Part shown: one piece after another, positions 1 to 4,408 of the stretch
How positions within the stretch are numbered: position 1 is the stretch's first letter
Layout of the letters: every line of letters starts with the position of its first letter
Position numbers and translations under genes: made by a program
Notes under the pieces: generated by a model
The model's input: the letters and a program-made list of their open reading frames with translations, nothing else
Database searches by the model: none
What the model was told of the DNA's origin: nothing
NCBI RefSeq assembly: GCF_018373095.1
Contig: NZ_JAHAHT010000096.1
Coordinates: 1-6,661, forward strand
Length of the DNA: 6,661 nt
Direction of reading: 5' to 3'
Origin: Haemophilus parahaemolyticus
GTDB taxonomy: Bacteria; Pseudomonadota; Gammaproteobacteria; Enterobacterales; Pasteurellaceae

Positions 1-82
1 CAGGCAAAAATTAGAGACATAAAATATATATTTGCATCCCGCTAGATTGAGTACCTCACTCTGGGGCAATCTAGGCAAAAAT
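1..82. other. Non-RlmL-like sequence at the left edge, possible insertion or junction
   Basis: These 82 bases follow the NPPYGERL codons of rlmL but encode nothing resembling the conserved continuation of the protein. They are AT-rich at the outer end (20-33) and contain a perfect 8-bp inverted repeat (42-49 and 67-74) plus a direct repeat AGGCAAAAAT (2-11 and 73-82), the second copy lying exactly at the break. This may be the end of an inserted element, a rearrangement junction or a contig-end artefact. Too little is present to name an element. Confidence 0.45.
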
Positions 83-1026
83 AAACGCTCACCATAAGGC
101 GGGTTACAAATCACCGTACCTGTTTGCTCCGGGCAAGGATTTTTAAGTGCTGCAATATCGCCTTGTTGCCAGCTAATTGCCTCGCCAACGCCTGCATTGA
201 TCGCATTTTGTTTAGCTTTTTGCAGCACGCGATGATCGAGATCAAAACCAAAAAATTGACCGTTTGTCAGTGCTTTTTCGGCTGATTTTGCTTCATTCCA
301 AACTTCGTCCCAAAGTGCCATATCGTGCCCTTTCCACGCGTGGAAGCCCCAATGCTTACGCTGAATCTGCGGGGCAATATTTGCCTGCATTTGAGCCGCT
401 TCAATCAGTAACGTGCCTGAACCACACATCGGATCAACCAATGGCGTGTCCTGTTGCCAGCCAGAGCGTAATACAATTGCTGCAGCTAAAGTTTCACGCA
501 ATGGCGCTTTGCCTGTGTCTGAACGATAACCACGCACATGCAAGGCTTCTCCACTTAAATCAAGCGAAATCACCATATCATCACGGTTTAAATAGACGTG
601 AATACGCACATCTGGGGCAATTTTATCCACAGTAGGGCGTTCAAAGCCTTTGCGTTCGAAGTAGTCTACGATGCCATCTTTCACACGCATCGCACCGAAT
701 TGAGTGTTGCGAATTTCACGGTTTGTACCGTTGAAATCGATGAAAAATGTATTACGAGGCTCGAAAAGTTCCGCCCAGTTGTAGCCCACCACGGAAGCAT
801 ATAAATCCAAATCGCTAAAGATTTTTGTGGAAACTAACGGCAGTAAAATGCGAGAAGCTAAACGGCTATGAAGCAAGGCTTGATATACGCCTTTTTGCGT
901 GGTAGTAAAATGCACGCCGCCTTGAGCGACTTTACAGCTTGCTCCACAAATTTGTTCTAGCTCAGTTTTGAGCATCTCTTCAAAGCCACGTGCAGCGGTA
1001 GCGAAATAGGTTGTTTGAGTGGTCAT
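1..1026 (-). CDS. rlmL: 23S rRNA (guanine-N2-)-methyltransferase RlmL, N-terminal part, runs off the left edge
   Basis: The start codon is ATG at 1026-1024, and the frame is open to base 1 (342 codons). The product opens MTTQTTYFATAARGFEEML, typical of RlmL/YcbY, followed by a THUMP RNA-binding region (roughly residues 45-155). A Rossmann methyltransferase domain follows, with the SAM-binding motif DPMCGSG at residues 198-204 and the catalytic NPPYGERL motif at 308-315. E. coli RlmL methylates G2445 of 23S rRNA, and its fused C-terminal half (RlmK) makes m7G2069; full-length proteins are about 700 residues, so over half is missing here. After L315 (base 82) the translation no longer looks like RlmL: the usual helix-forming 'ALIAL..' region is replaced by Leu/Pro, then Tyr/Phe-rich residues, although no stop occurs. 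The gene may therefore be interrupted, rearranged or misassembled near base 82. Identity of residues 1-315 is very secure; intactness is not. Confidence 0.93.
   Translation of the reverse strand, partial: MTTQTTYFATAARGFEEMLKTELEQICGASCKVAQGGVHFTTTQKGVYQALLHSRLASRILLPLVSTKIFSDLDLYASVVGYNWAELFEPRNTFFIDFNGTNREIRNTQFGAMRVKDGIVDYFERKGFERPTVDKIAPDVRIHVYLNRDDMVISLDLSGEALHVRGYRSDTGKAPLRETLAAAIVLRSGWQQDTPLVDPMCGSGTLLIEAAQMQANIAPQIQRKHWGFHAWKGHDMALWDEVWNEAKSAEKALTNGQFFGFDLDHRVLQKAKQNAINAGVGEAISWQQGDIAALKNPCPEQTGTVICNPPYGERLFLPRLPQSEVLNLAGCKYIFYVSNFCL
42..74. repeat. 8-bp inverted repeat CTAGATTG / CAATCTAG
   Basis: CTAGATTG (42-49) and CAATCTAG (67-74) are perfect inverted copies separated by 17 bases, able to form a hairpin just outside the point where rlmL homology ends. 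Subterminal hairpins of this sort occur in IS200/IS605-type elements, which lack classical terminal inverted repeats, but no transposase or TnpB sequence is visible, so this is only a possibility. Confidence 0.6.
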
Positions 1027-1056
1027 AAATTCATTCTTTTAATCAAAATTGAGGCT

Positions 1057-1062
1057 ATTATA
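1057..1062 (-). promoter_or_regulatory. Candidate -10 box for rlmL
   Basis: Read on the minus strand this is a perfect TATAAT, about 30 bases upstream of the rlmL ATG. The position 17 bp further upstream (1085-1080) reads AAGTTT, a poor -35, so the promoter is supported only by the -10 box and its location. Confidence 0.4.
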
Positions 1063-1067
1063 ACGGA

Positions 1068-1076
1068 ACAAGCGGT
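1068..1076 (+). repeat. DNA uptake signal sequence (Apl-type USS core)
   Basis: Perfect ACAAGCGGT followed by an A/T-rich stretch, as expected for the extended uptake sequence of the Actinobacillus/Mannheimia branch. It lies between the divergent rlmL and narP genes, just upstream of the rlmL -10 box. Next to it is a perfect 7-bp dyad AAAACTT-ACA-AAGTTTT (1079-1095). Confidence 0.85.
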
Positions 1077-1133
1077 TAAAAACTTACAAAGTTTTGCAAT
1101 TTTATTAAGCAAGAATATTACGATTTTTTTAGC

Positions 1134-1170
1134 CTAGATCAAAAAGAGTGCAATCTACCCAAAATAGGTA
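1134..1170 (+). promoter_or_regulatory. Candidate control region of narP: FNR-like half site and NarP-like dyad
   Basis: ATCAA at 1138-1142 matches the right half of the FNR consensus TTGAT-N4-ATCAA, but the left half (TTAGC, 1129-1133) does not match well. At 1156-1170, TACCCAAAATAGGTA is a dyad of TACC and GGTA. Its right arm, read on the minus strand, is TACCTAT, a full match to the NarL/NarP heptamer TACYYMT; its left arm, TACCCAA, matches 6 of 7. The arms are spaced 7-1-7 rather than the classical 7-2-7. A weak promoter could lie at 1173-1203 (TTGTTT, then AATAAT). Autoregulation or anaerobic control is inferred. Confidence 0.35.
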
Positions 1171-1229
1171 ACTTGTTTTGAGTAGTAAGAGTGAGAGAAT
1201 AATTACCTTAATTAGTATGTAATAAAAAT

Positions 1230-1233
1230 GAGG
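1230..1233 (+). promoter_or_regulatory. Ribosome binding site deciding the narP start
   Basis: GAGG at 1230-1233 lies 6 bases before the ATG at 1240. The in-frame ATG at 1228 has no purine-rich sequence before it and overlaps this site, so 1240 is the better start. Confidence 0.7.
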
Positions 1234-1239
1234 CAAGAA

Positions 1240-1869
1240 ATGACAGAACCTTATAAAATTCTTTTAATTGATGATCACCCTTTAATGCGTAAAGGAATGC
1301 GTCAAATTCTTGAGCTCGAAACGGATTTTGTAGTAGTTGGGGAAGCCAGCAATGGCTCAGAGGGCGTTGCTCAAGCATTAAAACTTCAACCTGATTTAAT
1401 TATGTTAGACCTGAATATGAAAGGAATTTCAGGATTGGATACTTTACGTTCATTACGTGCTCACGATGTGGATGCACGTGTAGTGGTACTTACAGTATCG
1501 GATGAGCAATCTGATATTTTTGCGTTAATGGATGCGGGCGTAGATGGCTATTTGTTGAAAGACAGTGACACCGAAGAGCTGATTGAAAATATCCAAAAAG
1601 CCGCTCGCGGTGAGATGGTATTAAGTGAAACGGTGCGTCAGCATTTGCTTAACCGTCAGCCTGAGAGCGATCCCCTTGCACAACTAACCGATCGCGAATT
1701 GGACGTTTTACAATGGATTGCAACAGGAATGTCGAACAAACAAATTGCCGCTCAGCTTTTTATTTCTGAAGAAACGGTGAAAGTGCATATCCGTAATTTA
1801 CTTCGGAAATTAAATGTACATTCACGCGTTGCTGCAACAGTGCTTTACTTAGCTCAACAAAAAGGCTAA
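1240..1869 (+). CDS. narP: Nitrate/nitrite response regulator NarP
   Basis: A 209-residue two-component response regulator of the NarL/FixJ family. The receiver domain occupies about residues 6-120, with acidic-pocket residues D11 and D12, phospho-acceptor D57 in LDLNMKGISGLDTL, switch T85 and K107 in YLLKDSD. A LuxR-type helix-turn-helix follows at about 149-204 (LTDRELDVL ... SNKQIA ... EETVKVHIRNLLRKLNV). The LNMKG and LLKDSD stretches match NarP closely. NarP is phosphorylated by the nitrate/nitrite sensor NarQ, which is not in this window, and controls genes such as periplasmic nitrate and formate-dependent nitrite reductase. The start at 1240 is chosen because GAGG precedes it at ideal spacing; an in-frame ATG at 1228 would add four residues without an RBS. 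The ferredoxin gene begins 36 bp after the stop, probably in the same transcript. Confidence 0.95.
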   Translation: MTEPYKILLIDDHPLMRKGMRQILELETDFVVVGEASNGSEGVAQALKLQPDLIMLDLNMKGISGLDTLRSLRAHDVDARVVVLTVSDEQSDIFALMDAGVDGYLLKDSDTEELIENIQKAARGEMVLSETVRQHLLNRQPESDPLAQLTDRELDVLQWIATGMSNKQIAAQLFISEETVKVHIRNLLRKLNVHSRVAATVLYLAQQKG

Positions 1870-1875
1870 TATTCG

Positions 1876-1895
1876 CCTCTTTTTTAAACGAGAGG
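1876..1895 (+). promoter_or_regulatory. Small hairpin covering the ferredoxin ribosome binding site
   Basis: CCTCT (1876-1880) can pair with AGAGG (1891-1895), with a 10-base loop. The AGAGG arm is also the Shine-Dalgarno of the ferredoxin gene (ATG at 1906), so the stem could mask it in the narP-fdx transcript. A five-pair stem is weak and may have no function. Confidence 0.3.
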
Positions 1896-1905
1896 ATAGC
1901 AGACA

Positions 1906-2166
1906 ATGGCATTGTTGATTACCGCAAAATGTACCAACTGTGATATGTGTTTACCTGAATGCCCGAATGAAGCAATTTCGGTAGGCGATGAGATTTATGT
2001 TATCGATCCGTTGCTTTGTACAGAATGCGTTGGGCATTATGAAAAGCCTACTTGCCAGAAAGTCTGCCCGATTACTAATTGCATCATTACCGATAGTAAT
2101 CATCAAGAAACCCAAGAAGAACTTTGGGAAAAGTTTGTGTTGATTCATCATGCAGATCAGCTGTAA
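1906..2166 (+). CDS. yfhL: 2[4Fe-4S] ferredoxin, YfhL family
   Basis: An 86-residue cytoplasmic ferredoxin that matches E. coli YfhL along most of its length. Two cluster motifs are visible: C9-x2-C12-x2-C15-x3-C19-P, and C38-x2-C41-x8-C50-x3-C54-P. The eight-residue gap between C41 and C50 plus the C-terminal helix (to residue 86) is the pattern of Allochromatium-type (Alvin) ferredoxins, which carry two clusters at very low potential. An extra Cys, C59, follows the second motif. The physiological partner is not known from sequence. The start is supported by GAGAGGA about ten bases upstream and by the conserved MALLIT opening. Its position 36 bp behind narP suggests co-transcription and an anaerobic role, which is inference. 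Confidence 0.93.
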   Translation: MALLITAKCTNCDMCLPECPNEAISVGDEIYVIDPLLCTECVGHYEKPTCQKVCPITNCIITDSNHQETQEELWEKFVLIHHADQL

Positions 2167-2176
2167 ATCGCCTTTC

Positions 2177-2210
2177 AGTTAAGCCGAGGTTAATATCTTC
2201 CTCGGCAACT
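2177..2210. terminator. GC-rich hairpin between convergent transcription units
   Basis: GCCGAGG (2183-2189) pairs perfectly with CCTCGGC (2200-2206) around a 10-base loop. An outer AGTT (2177-2180) / AACT (2207-2210) extension is separated by two unpaired A's. It starts 11 bases after the ferredoxin stop. There is no clean U-run on either side, so it is a hairpin terminator candidate of moderate strength, or a 3'-end stabiliser. Confidence 0.5.
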
Positions 2211-2240
2211 AATCTCCTCTTTAATCTCTTATCTTATAAC

Positions 2241-2266
2241 ATAACAACCTCATATTGTTATTTTAT
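2241..2266 (+). terminator. Second, AU-rich hairpin with T-run after the ferredoxin gene
   Basis: ATAACAA (2241-2247) and TTGTTAT (2255-2261) form a 7-bp stem with loop CCTCATA, followed by TTTAT on the plus strand. It could end narP-fdx transcription together with the GC-rich hairpin upstream. It abuts the yedF stop codon on the other strand. The stem is AU-rich, so strength is doubtful. Confidence 0.35.
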
Positions 2267-2532
2267 CGCTGAATCAAATAACGCAATTTCGTACCATCTT
2301 GTTCAACGCTTAGCAATGTATAACCATGGTTTTTTGTGTCTACAGGAATATTGTTAATCGATTGAGCACAATCGCTTAATAGCTCTAAAATCTCGCCTTT
2401 TTTCAATTCTGGCATCGTTTCAAGCATCACGATGGCAGGATAGGGGCAAGGTTCGCCTAGGGTATCCAGTGTGTAATCTGGGGTAATCTCTTTTGGATCT
2501 TTATCCAATTTTTGTACGACAGTAAATGCCAT
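2263..2532 (-). CDS. yedF: YedF, TusA/SirA-family sulfurtransferase-like protein linked to selenium metabolism
   Basis: An 89-residue cytoplasmic protein with the TusA-family signature around C29 (LGEPCPYP, the CPxP motif), where the Cys carries a persulfide in studied relatives. A second Cys, C55, sits in LLSDCAQSINNIP, a stretch typical of YedF rather than TusA. The C-terminal part (HGYTLLS ... LRYLIQR) also matches E. coli YedF. About 11 residues precede the region shared with E. coli YedF. The ATG at 2532-2530 has AGGAGA a few bases upstream. The gene follows yedE by 36 bp on the same strand, so the two form an operon. The accepted idea is that YedF works with the membrane protein YedE, perhaps receiving sulfur or selenium from it; the exact chemistry is not settled. 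Confidence 0.92.
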   Translation of the reverse strand: MAFTVVQKLDKDPKEITPDYTLDTLGEPCPYPAIVMLETMPELKKGEILELLSDCAQSINNIPVDTKNHGYTLLSVEQDGTKLRYLIQR

Positions 2533-2568
2533 AATGTTCTCCTGATGTTTTAGGTTATGTGGTATTGA

Positions 2569-3786
2569 TTAGTTACAGCCGCAAGAAGCTGCCGCTACTT
2601 TCGCTTTGGCTTTAGCAAGGAAGCGTTTTTCCCACCAAACTACAGCAACCAAACAAGCGATTAATAAGCCATAATTAACGAGCAAGCCACCGACGGGGCC
2701 GAACTCTTTGAGTAAGTTAAGTTTGTCGTAATCTAAGGCGAGTGTTGGTGCAATGTCGTCCCATACGTAAGCAAGGTAGGTTGAGCCGATAACGTTACCT
2801 AGACCTACCCACATAAAGTGTACTTGCCCTTCCATGGAACGATACATCCAACCCGTTTCACAGCCACCTGCTAATACGATACCAAAACCGAATAATAAAC
2901 CGCCGATAATAGCATTTGGGCCTGCCCACATAATTTTAGGAGAAACGCCTAATTGAACGTAAGAAAACACGCCTATAGTACCCACAATAATCCCGAAGAT
3001 AATCGCTTTTGCCATATAAGCACGACCCGTTACCCATAAATCTCGGAATGCGGAGGTAAAGCAGATTTGTGCACGCTCAATCAATAATCCGAAGATTAAT
3101 CCGCAAAGCATTGCAAAACCAAGTTTGATAGACGATTGCATCACATAGAGGGAAGCGGTCAAATATGCTAAAAAGATTACCATCCCAATGCGGAAGCGAC
3201 GTGTGGCTTGTTTCGGATCACTTTCTTTGATTTTTGCTGCCCCTTTTTTGAGTTGCAATTTTACGCGGAATATTGGAAGTAAGGTGACTTTTACGCCAAA
3301 GTAAGTCCCAATTGCAGTCGCAATGGTAAAGAACCACGCGTGCACGGAAAATTGTGGAATCCCTGTGAAAAGCGAGGCTAAATTACAGCCCATTGCTAAA
3401 CGTGCCCCAAAACCTGCCAAAGCTCCGCCAATTAAAGCTTGAACAATGCGACGTTTGTGCGGTTGGTTACGCCATTTCACGTTGTTCGCCCAAAGTGCGG
3501 CAGAAATACAACCAGCGAACATCCCTAGAATCATCACGCCATCAATACGGGTGAAAATCGTGCCTTGCATCCCGATGATTTTGTAGTAGCTCCACTCGGA
3601 AACATCTACACCAAGGGCTTGTAATGCGTGTCCACCCCAGCGGGTAAATTCGCCCGTCACTGCCCAATAAGTGCCTGTTACGCCAAAATAGTAAGCCGAA
3701 AGTAAGCCTGCCGCAATAACCGCAGCCACTGGGTTCCAATATTTAATTAGATAATCTTGTTTGAATTGTTGCCAAATCTCTAACAT
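2569..3786 (-). CDS. yedE: YedE (FdhT-like), YeeE/YedE-family membrane transporter linked to selenium metabolism
   Basis: A 405-residue polytopic inner-membrane protein that matches E. coli YedE (about 400 residues) from end to end. Hydrophobic segments run through both halves, which carry related Cys-containing signatures: GARLAMGCN (C134) and VLAGGCETGW (C309). C93 and C242 (ERAQICFTSAFRD) also lie in conserved stretches. In the related thiosulfate carrier TsuA (YeeE), conserved cysteines line the path, so a sulfur or selenium compound is the likely substrate. The start is set at ATG 3786-3784 (MLEIWQQFK), where YedE homology begins and AAGGA-type sequences precede; an upstream in-frame TTG at 3822 would add 12 residues without homology. 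The C-terminus ends SCGCN, with Cys 402 and 404, a possible metal or chalcogen hand-off site. The yedF gene follows 36 bp downstream. Confidence 0.93.
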   Translation of the reverse strand: MLEIWQQFKQDYLIKYWNPVAAVIAAGLLSAYYFGVTGTYWAVTGEFTRWGGHALQALGVDVSEWSYYKIIGMQGTIFTRIDGVMILGMFAGCISAALWANNVKWRNQPHKRRIVQALIGGALAGFGARLAMGCNLASLFTGIPQFSVHAWFFTIATAIGTYFGVKVTLLPIFRVKLQLKKGAAKIKESDPKQATRRFRIGMVIFLAYLTASLYVMQSSIKLGFAMLCGLIFGLLIERAQICFTSAFRDLWVTGRAYMAKAIIFGIIVGTIGVFSYVQLGVSPKIMWAGPNAIIGGLLFGFGIVLAGGCETGWMYRSMEGQVHFMWVGLGNVIGSTYLAYVWDDIAPTLALDYDKLNLLKEFGPVGGLLVNYGLLIACLVAVVWWEKRFLAKAKAKVAAASCGCN

Positions 3787-3932
3787 TGTCCTTAAATCCT
3801 TAAGAGAGTTAATGATTTGCAAGCGAAGGTATATAATGAAAAATAGAATTGAATTGAGAAAAACAATTGGATTTGTTCACGTCCTATACACAAACTTGCG
3901 ATATATGAATGAATTACCGTTGAGGTGGGCGA

Positions 3933-3938
3933 ATTATA
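3933..3938 (-). promoter_or_regulatory. Candidate -10 box of the yedEF operon
   Basis: On the minus strand this reads TATAAT, just downstream of the ydcH terminator. The -35 position (TTCTTT at 17 bp spacing) is weak. Use of this promoter would give yedE an untranslated leader of roughly 140 bases (3787-3926). The leader is AT-rich and I see no recognised riboswitch or SECIS-like fold in it. Confidence 0.45.
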
Positions 3939-3952
3939 GCCAGAAAACAGAT

Positions 3953-3989
3953 AAAAAAGAAAGGGGAAAATCTATATTTTCTCCTCTCT
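3953..3989 (-). terminator. Rho-independent terminator of ydcH
   Basis: On the minus strand, bases 3989-3976 pair with 3971-3958 as a 14-position stem (one mismatch, one G-U) closed by a four-base loop at 3975-3972, and are followed by a run of U's (3957-3953). It starts 19 bases after the ydcH stop and separates ydcH from the yedEF promoter. Confidence 0.75.
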
Positions 3990-4008
3990 ATTACATTGAA
4001 TTAACAAC

Positions 4009-4227
4009 CTATTTTGCAGAATATTGTCTTAAAATCGTATAAAGTTCATCTTTAATTTTCAATTTTTCTTTTTTAAGAGTTTCAACTTCCTGTTGAGTAG
4101 CGAGCTCAATATTCGCCTCTTGGTTTTTAATTTTTTGGTCGATTTCATTATGTTTATCAAATAAACGAGCAAAATGTGCATCTTCGTTTTTCAATTTAGT
4201 AATCAAATCACGATATTCAGGAAACAT
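4009..4227 (-). CDS. ydcH: YdcH family protein (DUF465), small coiled-coil
   Basis: A 72-residue cytoplasmic protein beginning MFPEYRDLITKLK, the hallmark N-terminus of the DUF465/YdcH family, followed by HFARLFDKHNEIDQKI and a charged, Lys/Glu-rich second helix (about residues 46-68). It is predicted to be two helices forming a hairpin or coiled coil. The family has no established function. The start at 4227 follows AAGGAG with six-base spacing and agrees with the usual family start. A second in-frame ATG at 4269 also has an AAGGAG four bases upstream and would add 14 residues (MKSNLLITYVKEFT), so two start sites are possible. The gene is divergent from the chalcone-isomerase-like gene and ends in its own terminator. 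Confidence 0.88.
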   Translation of the reverse strand: MFPEYRDLITKLKNEDAHFARLFDKHNEIDQKIKNQEANIELATQQEVETLKKEKLKIKDELYTILRQYSAK

Positions 4228-4266
4228 AGTAAACTCCTTAACATAGGTTATTAATAGATTCGATTT

Positions 4267-4279
4267 CATCCTACTCCTT
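4267..4279 (-). promoter_or_regulatory. Alternative upstream start of ydcH with its own ribosome binding site
   Basis: Reading the minus strand, AAGGAG (4279-4274), four bases and then ATG (4269-4267) open the same frame as ydcH, 14 codons before the conserved start. Both starts have good Shine-Dalgarno sequences, so the site may be a real second start or an in-frame leader. Confidence 0.4.
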
Positions 4280-4293
4280 TTAGCTTAACTTGG

Positions 4294-4327
4294 TAGTGAA
4301 ATCTCACTAAAATTTGAACTAGATCAT
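4294..4327. promoter_or_regulatory. Palindrome and FNR-like site in the divergent ydcH / exported-protein region
   Basis: TAGTGA-AATC-TCACTA (4294-4309) is a perfect dyad, resembling a CRP site but with a four-base rather than six-base centre. Directly beside it, TTGAACTAGATCAT (4314-4327) matches the FNR consensus TTGAT-N4-ATCAA at 8 of 10 defined bases. Its centre is about 64 bp upstream of the predicted start of the plus-strand transcript, close to the class I position. Both are candidate operators from sequence only. Confidence 0.35.
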
Positions 4328-4349
4328 AAAATTTTTACCCACTTCTACT

Positions 4350-4378
4350 ACGACAAGCCCAAAATTTAACGGTATAAT
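4350..4378 (+). promoter_or_regulatory. Sigma-70 promoter of the chalcone-isomerase-like gene
   Basis: ACGACA (4350-4355; four of six matches to TTGACA), a 17-bp spacer, and a perfect TATAAT (4373-4378), 30 bases before the ATG at 4409. Confidence 0.6.
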
Positions 4379-4408
4379 GCAAACTCAACTATTCAAGAGG
4401 CACTAATA

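Noticed and set aside
264..804. Plus-strand frames within rlmL
   Set aside because: They are antisense to a strongly conserved gene and their translations look like random shadows.
1228..1239. narP start at ATG 1228
   Set aside because: No Shine-Dalgarno precedes it, whereas GAGG sits six bases before ATG 1240, which gives a standard response-regulator N-terminus.
3493..3501. AAGTGCGG, like the Haemophilus-type uptake sequence AAGTGCGGT
   Set aside because: The final T is missing (GCGGC), it is a single occurrence inside yedE codons, and four perfect Apl-type cores show which type this genome uses.
3787..3822. Longer yedE starting at TTG 3822
   Set aside because: The extra 12 residues have no match to YedE, the codon is TTG, and the ATG at 3786 aligns with the usual N-terminus and has AAGGA sequences upstream.
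3836..4042. Plus-strand open frame (MKNRIELRKTIGFVHVL...) crossing the yedE leader and the end of ydcH
   Set aside because: It overlaps the yedEF promoter, the ydcH terminator and the ydcH coding end antisense. It resembles no family I know, and its composition follows the AT-rich non-coding DNA.
4294..4309. CRP binding site
   Set aside because: CRP needs TGTGA-N6-TCACA; this dyad has only four central bases and T/A changes in the outer positions, so it is reported only as an unassigned palindrome.
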